Part shown: one piece after another, positions 60,421-64,000 of the stretch
How positions within the stretch are numbered: the first letter of the stretch is position 1
How the letters are laid out: each line of letters opens with the position of its first letter
Origin: Cyclina sinensis
Lineage: Eukaryota; Mollusca; Bivalvia; Venerida; Veneridae
DNA length: 64,000 nt
Direction: 5' to 3'
Assembly (NCBI GenBank): GCA_012932295.1
Contig: JAAONU010000004.1
Span: 22,700,872 to 22,764,871, forward strand
Notes under the pieces: generated by a model
Database searches by the model: none
Told to the model about the DNA's origin: nothing
What the model saw: the letters and a program-made list of their open reading frames with translations, nothing else
Translations under genes and position numbers: made by a program

Positions 60421-62761
60421 TATTCTCGTTCTAACTCGAAACTTCTTGAGTGTCTATTCTTTTCTTGATATAATACTCTGCCTGTTAAAAGATACCCTCT
60501 TTTCGTGACGTTGTTAACATAGACGTACAATAATATATTTGATAAATGTCAGTCTGCGAAAACATGATGCTTACGAACCAAATCGTTACTTTCCTAACCA
60601 GTGGAATTGCTCTTCCTTCCACACATGCATAGTATCTCCTTTTTTGATCAGATGTGTTTTGTCAAAAGTGATAAATACTCAAGTTATTTCCAGTAACCTA
60701 AGGCTGTGAAGAGAAAATAAAATCACAAAGTATATTATCTACATGTTCTTTTGTTTTTGATTTTTTTGTTAAGTTATATATAATACAAGTGTTAATACAA
60801 ATTATTAAAATAAATTTCGCACTTTGCCATTTTTTATCTGATAAAATATCAACTTTTTTTGACTGATAGCACATCATCTAACCGAGTTGATTGTAGCTCC
60901 AAGCTTATGATCACTCACTGTATAACAATATTCCTGCATCATCTCTAAATGTGCTAGATAAAACGAAGTACCTCGTCTCTATCAATCGCTAAGGGTGCGC
61001 TGTTAATTATACGTCTATCACGTACATCACATAAAAATCACCCGGTACAGGTGATTTACATAGGTGTTTTACCTATATTTCTAATGAGCTTTCCAAAAAA
61101 AGCAGCTGAACACAACACTATTTATCTTCAGAACCGAAAGCTACTTTTACATAACGCACACGTTGCTTCGTTGTTACACAGTATCTTGACAGTTTTTTTT
61201 CTTCTCAAAGTGAGATCATCTATTACGGAAATGTTGTCAAAAGAAATACTTAAACATCATAATGGACACCTAACGAAATATTTATCTTTGAAATATAAAA
61301 TTAACATACACTATGATATGACTGAATGCATGTTTGAATTTCAACCGCTGCACAGACGGGCCCTCCTAATTTAGGGCATAATTCTTAAGTAGAAATAAGA
61401 CATATTGTATATTGAAGACTAGAGAAAAAAATTCTAAATGATTGTTCTCAAAACTGGCAAAGTTCCTGTAAATAGTGTAGTTAAGCGTTTTTAAGGCATA
61501 CTTTCAAACCATTTAAACAAAGACCCTTGCTCTTTGTTTCACAAAAAAATTAAGCATGTTCTCAGTTTGTGCGTCTTTACCTGAAATCCCACAATGCACA
61601 AAACATTACAGTTCGAACAGAAAAATACTGAATTACATCATATACACTCTGTAATTTATAATGGCTGCTGTTATCTCGATACAGTCCCTTAATACTGTGA
61701 ACAGTATACGGATAATGCTTAGGAAGGAATTTTTGGAACTCTTACAATAATCATTAATGAAATGAGCGAAGTAAGTGTGTCGTGTACTATACTAATATCA
61801 AGAATGTCGGTCTTAAAAGCAAGCTCGTCTAAAACTACAAAACATCTCGATAGAAAAACAAAAGAAAACCTGACTCATTCAGTCTCAGGTATTGATGGGG
61901 ATATTGTAAACTTTAAAATAGTTGGTGTATAAACTGGTTTAAAATCAGGAATGTCATAAACTATCTGATGTGGTCTGATAAGAGCGAACTCTATGTAATA
62001 CTGTTTACTCTTAAAAATATCAGTATCGATAAACAAAGTGCTCTGTGGTCAGTAAAAAATTTTGCTTAGGATAAATTTGAAAAAAAAATGGAGCTAGCCA
62101 AAATATAATACTTCTGTGGAAAAATTTTAGTACTATCACCCATTAAGTTACAGCTAATACTTTAGAACTCATTTATACGAGATTACTACCACAGCTTAGA
62201 TGATGTCGCAAGTAGCAAGTTTATATTACAGCCAAGTGCCACTAATGAAATCAGTCTTTTAAAGCAGTTCTTTTTTGTTCTAAATTTTATGTTTTAGTTC
62301 TTAATAATGCTGACTTTTGTATGACAATGATATTATACAATATATACAGTTAATGTCTGTTATTAGACAACATTGATGAAGAAATGGATTACGGTAGATA
62401 TGATAATTATGTAGTATTTATGTAGCTCAAGGTTTGTAGAATAAAACGTGCACACTGACGTTTTATGGTATTTTTGTTTCTTTTTTGAACGAGACTACAA
62501 TAATGTCAAAGCTTTTAAAATCACTAACCGCCTTCCTTGAAATTGTTGCCACATATCGTGTTCGGCGTACTTCACAATCTGAAATGGTTGCTATGTATAA
62601 CGTAGCCGTTCACTGATCATTGAAGACGAACAAAGGTGAGATAAATAAGCAGTTTTATTTTCTAAATAACAAGAATTCAAACTTTACCACTATCTCGTTG
62701 TCTCAGGTTTTTAATATAATTATTTGCTGTCTTCTCTTTGAATTGCACCAGTTCTTAAAAG
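60421..62761. other. AT-rich non-coding stretch
   Basis: The longest frame, 61051-61374 (plus, 107 codons), has no recognised domain, no clear promoter, and composition like the surroundings; it is not called as a gene. Nothing else is seen. Confidence 0.45.
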
Positions 62762-62981
62762 TACAGTACGCTCAGCGCGGATTTTGCAAAACCCGCGAGA
62801 CCCCGCGGATGAGACTCATCGCGGACGAAATTTTGCACAAAATTTGTCCGCGAGACCCCGCTGAAAATGTTCACCACCGCGGACATGAATCTGTGGCCGT
62901 AAGCGTTTCCCCCGCGGAACGCCGCGGTAAATCGCGGCGGAACGCGGTGGTCAATCACCGCGGATCGCGGTGAAAACTGTA
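62762..62981. mobile_element. GC-rich palindromic MITE-like element
   Basis: The element begins TACAGTACGCTCAGCGCGG and ends, read in complement, TACAGTTTTCACCGCGATCC. The inner 200 bp is dense in CCGCGG / CGCGG words in both orientations (for example CCCGCGAGACCCCGCGG, CCGCGGAACGCCGCGG), unlike the AT-rich flanks. Short inverted termini, lack of coding and abrupt composition change point to a small non-autonomous DNA transposon. Frames over it on both strands are GC by-products. Confidence 0.65.
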
Positions 62982-64000
62982 GCTTTTTACGATTAATTTT
63001 TAAAACTTTACTACTTAAAATATGTAAAATTTGATTTTGTAATAAAAAAAATTATGTAGATACAATGTATTTGTTGTTTGTACATCTTGTTGTTCTCTCG
63101 TTATTGAATTACCATGAACAAAAATACTCTAAATCGCGGCAAATCACTGTCGTATTAAATTCAAAAAATAGAGTAGATATGCAAGTTCATGGTTGTGAAA
63201 ACCACTTTTTAGTCAAATACTGAATAACCTCGGTGTACGGCATGTACGAAAAAGTAACAAGAGACAAATATGAAAACGTCAACTTTTGTTTCTTACACCA
63301 TGAAAACTTAATCCTTGTCAATATCTCCTTACAAAACTAGGTGTTACTATTTATAGATTTTCCGAAAATGAGAATTGAAAGTAGAGAGCAAGCATCCAAA
63401 AGCATGCAGCATTAGAGCATGTGATGTGGAAAAGGCGGTAAAATACTGGGATTTTTTATGGAAAATTACTCAGGCTTGCTGTCAAAGGTTAGCTCTTGAA
63501 TTACAACCAATAAAAATACGGTGTTGTATCACGTGTAAAGATCATAGGTCACGGGAATTGTGACTGACAGTTCCTTTGAGGCTACATATAGGTTTCAAAA
63601 CAATATTACGATATCAAAGATTGTGAAATTCATCCCCAAATGATAGAAATATAAAAGGAAAGTTGTTGAGCCACTGAAATTTACAAGTGTTTGTTATGCA
63701 TCGAAAAAATATATTTATACAAGATCTGTAGATTTCACTTTCAAACCAGAGCTTAGATTGGTTTATAAACTAGTTTGAAAAAAGGTGATTTAGTTTGTAT
63801 TTACGTATGCTATTCACACAGGTGTCAGCTGTGATTTTGAGTTAATCTGAAGACATGTCGCCCTTTGTAAAAAGTTGAAAGCCGCTATTGAGTGACGTAA
63901 TTTCTTTGACAGTAAAAGCAGTTCACTTAAAATAACCCCGATAATTAGCATGTGTAACAAGTAATTGTTGTTAGGAATGTTCTAATTTGCGACGGTTTTT
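62982..64000. other. AT-rich non-coding end of window
   Basis: No gene is recognised; a 62-codon frame at 63375-63563 has no motif. Confidence 0.45.

Noticed and set aside
61051..61374. 107-codon plus frame as a gene
   Set aside because: No recognised domain, no promoter or splice context, AT-rich composition equal to its surroundings.
62620..62973. 117-codon plus frame ending in Arg-rich peptide
   Set aside because: The C-terminal half is translation of the GC-rich MITE; the first half is AT-rich background.

Overview
The window is AT-rich, gene-poor eukaryotic DNA, most likely from a bivalve or related mollusc. There is no operon structure and almost no long open reading frame, but many short interspersed and tandem repeats. 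Clues to a mollusc are a tRNA-headed SINE ending in a GTTAAACCCCAATAAA-like tail (2277-2521), several degenerate arrays of roughly 120-150 bp units built around GACCTTGACC / GGTCACAGTGACC words (6.4-10.9, 41.9-43.6, 59.4-60.4 kb), and a GTCTGTCCGTCCGTC repeat (52.5-53.0 kb). The assignment rests on memory of such repeats, not on a search.

Layout. 0-6.4 kb: unannotated AT-rich DNA with one SINE. 6.4-10.9 kb: repeat arrays, a near-identical 1.3 kb tandem duplication, and an array that carries a perfect estrogen-response-element palindrome. 12.9-14.1 kb: an 18-copy, 64-66 bp minisatellite. 14-32.9 kb: mostly featureless DNA with a few repeat remnants. 32.9-36 kb: a tRNA-like repeat, a TA-flanked MITE, a dispersed SINE-like repeat and a 35 bp array. 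38.2-39.9 kb: two decayed protein remnants, a Tc1-type transposase and a fragment resembling a protein of DNA-polymerase-bearing mobile elements. 41.9-43.6 kb: another repeat array.

The most interesting part is 46.2-48.4 kb. Three short genes, possibly four, are packed together: two on the minus strand, then one or two on the plus strand. They carry the parts list of replication-dependent histone genes: TATA boxes with CATTC-type start sites about 25-30 bp downstream, CCAAT boxes, a shared CGGATTGACCTACTT promoter word, and 3' ends made of a six-bp-stem UUUC-loop hairpin followed in most cases by a GAAAGAA-like U7-type element. They do not encode histones. The readable proteins are short and predicted helical, and the copies from genes 1 and 3 begin with related sequence. 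All copies have stops or frameshifts, so they may be decayed copies of an undescribed family, or transcripts whose product is not the obvious ORF.

48.4-59.2 kb is an old segmental duplication. Its second copy was later split by insertions. One is a 1.32 kb hAT-type non-autonomous element with an 8 bp target duplication, for which the first copy gives the empty site. A GC-rich palindromic MITE-like element lies at 62.8-63.0 kb. No rRNA, functional tRNA, CRISPR array or intact conserved gene was seen.
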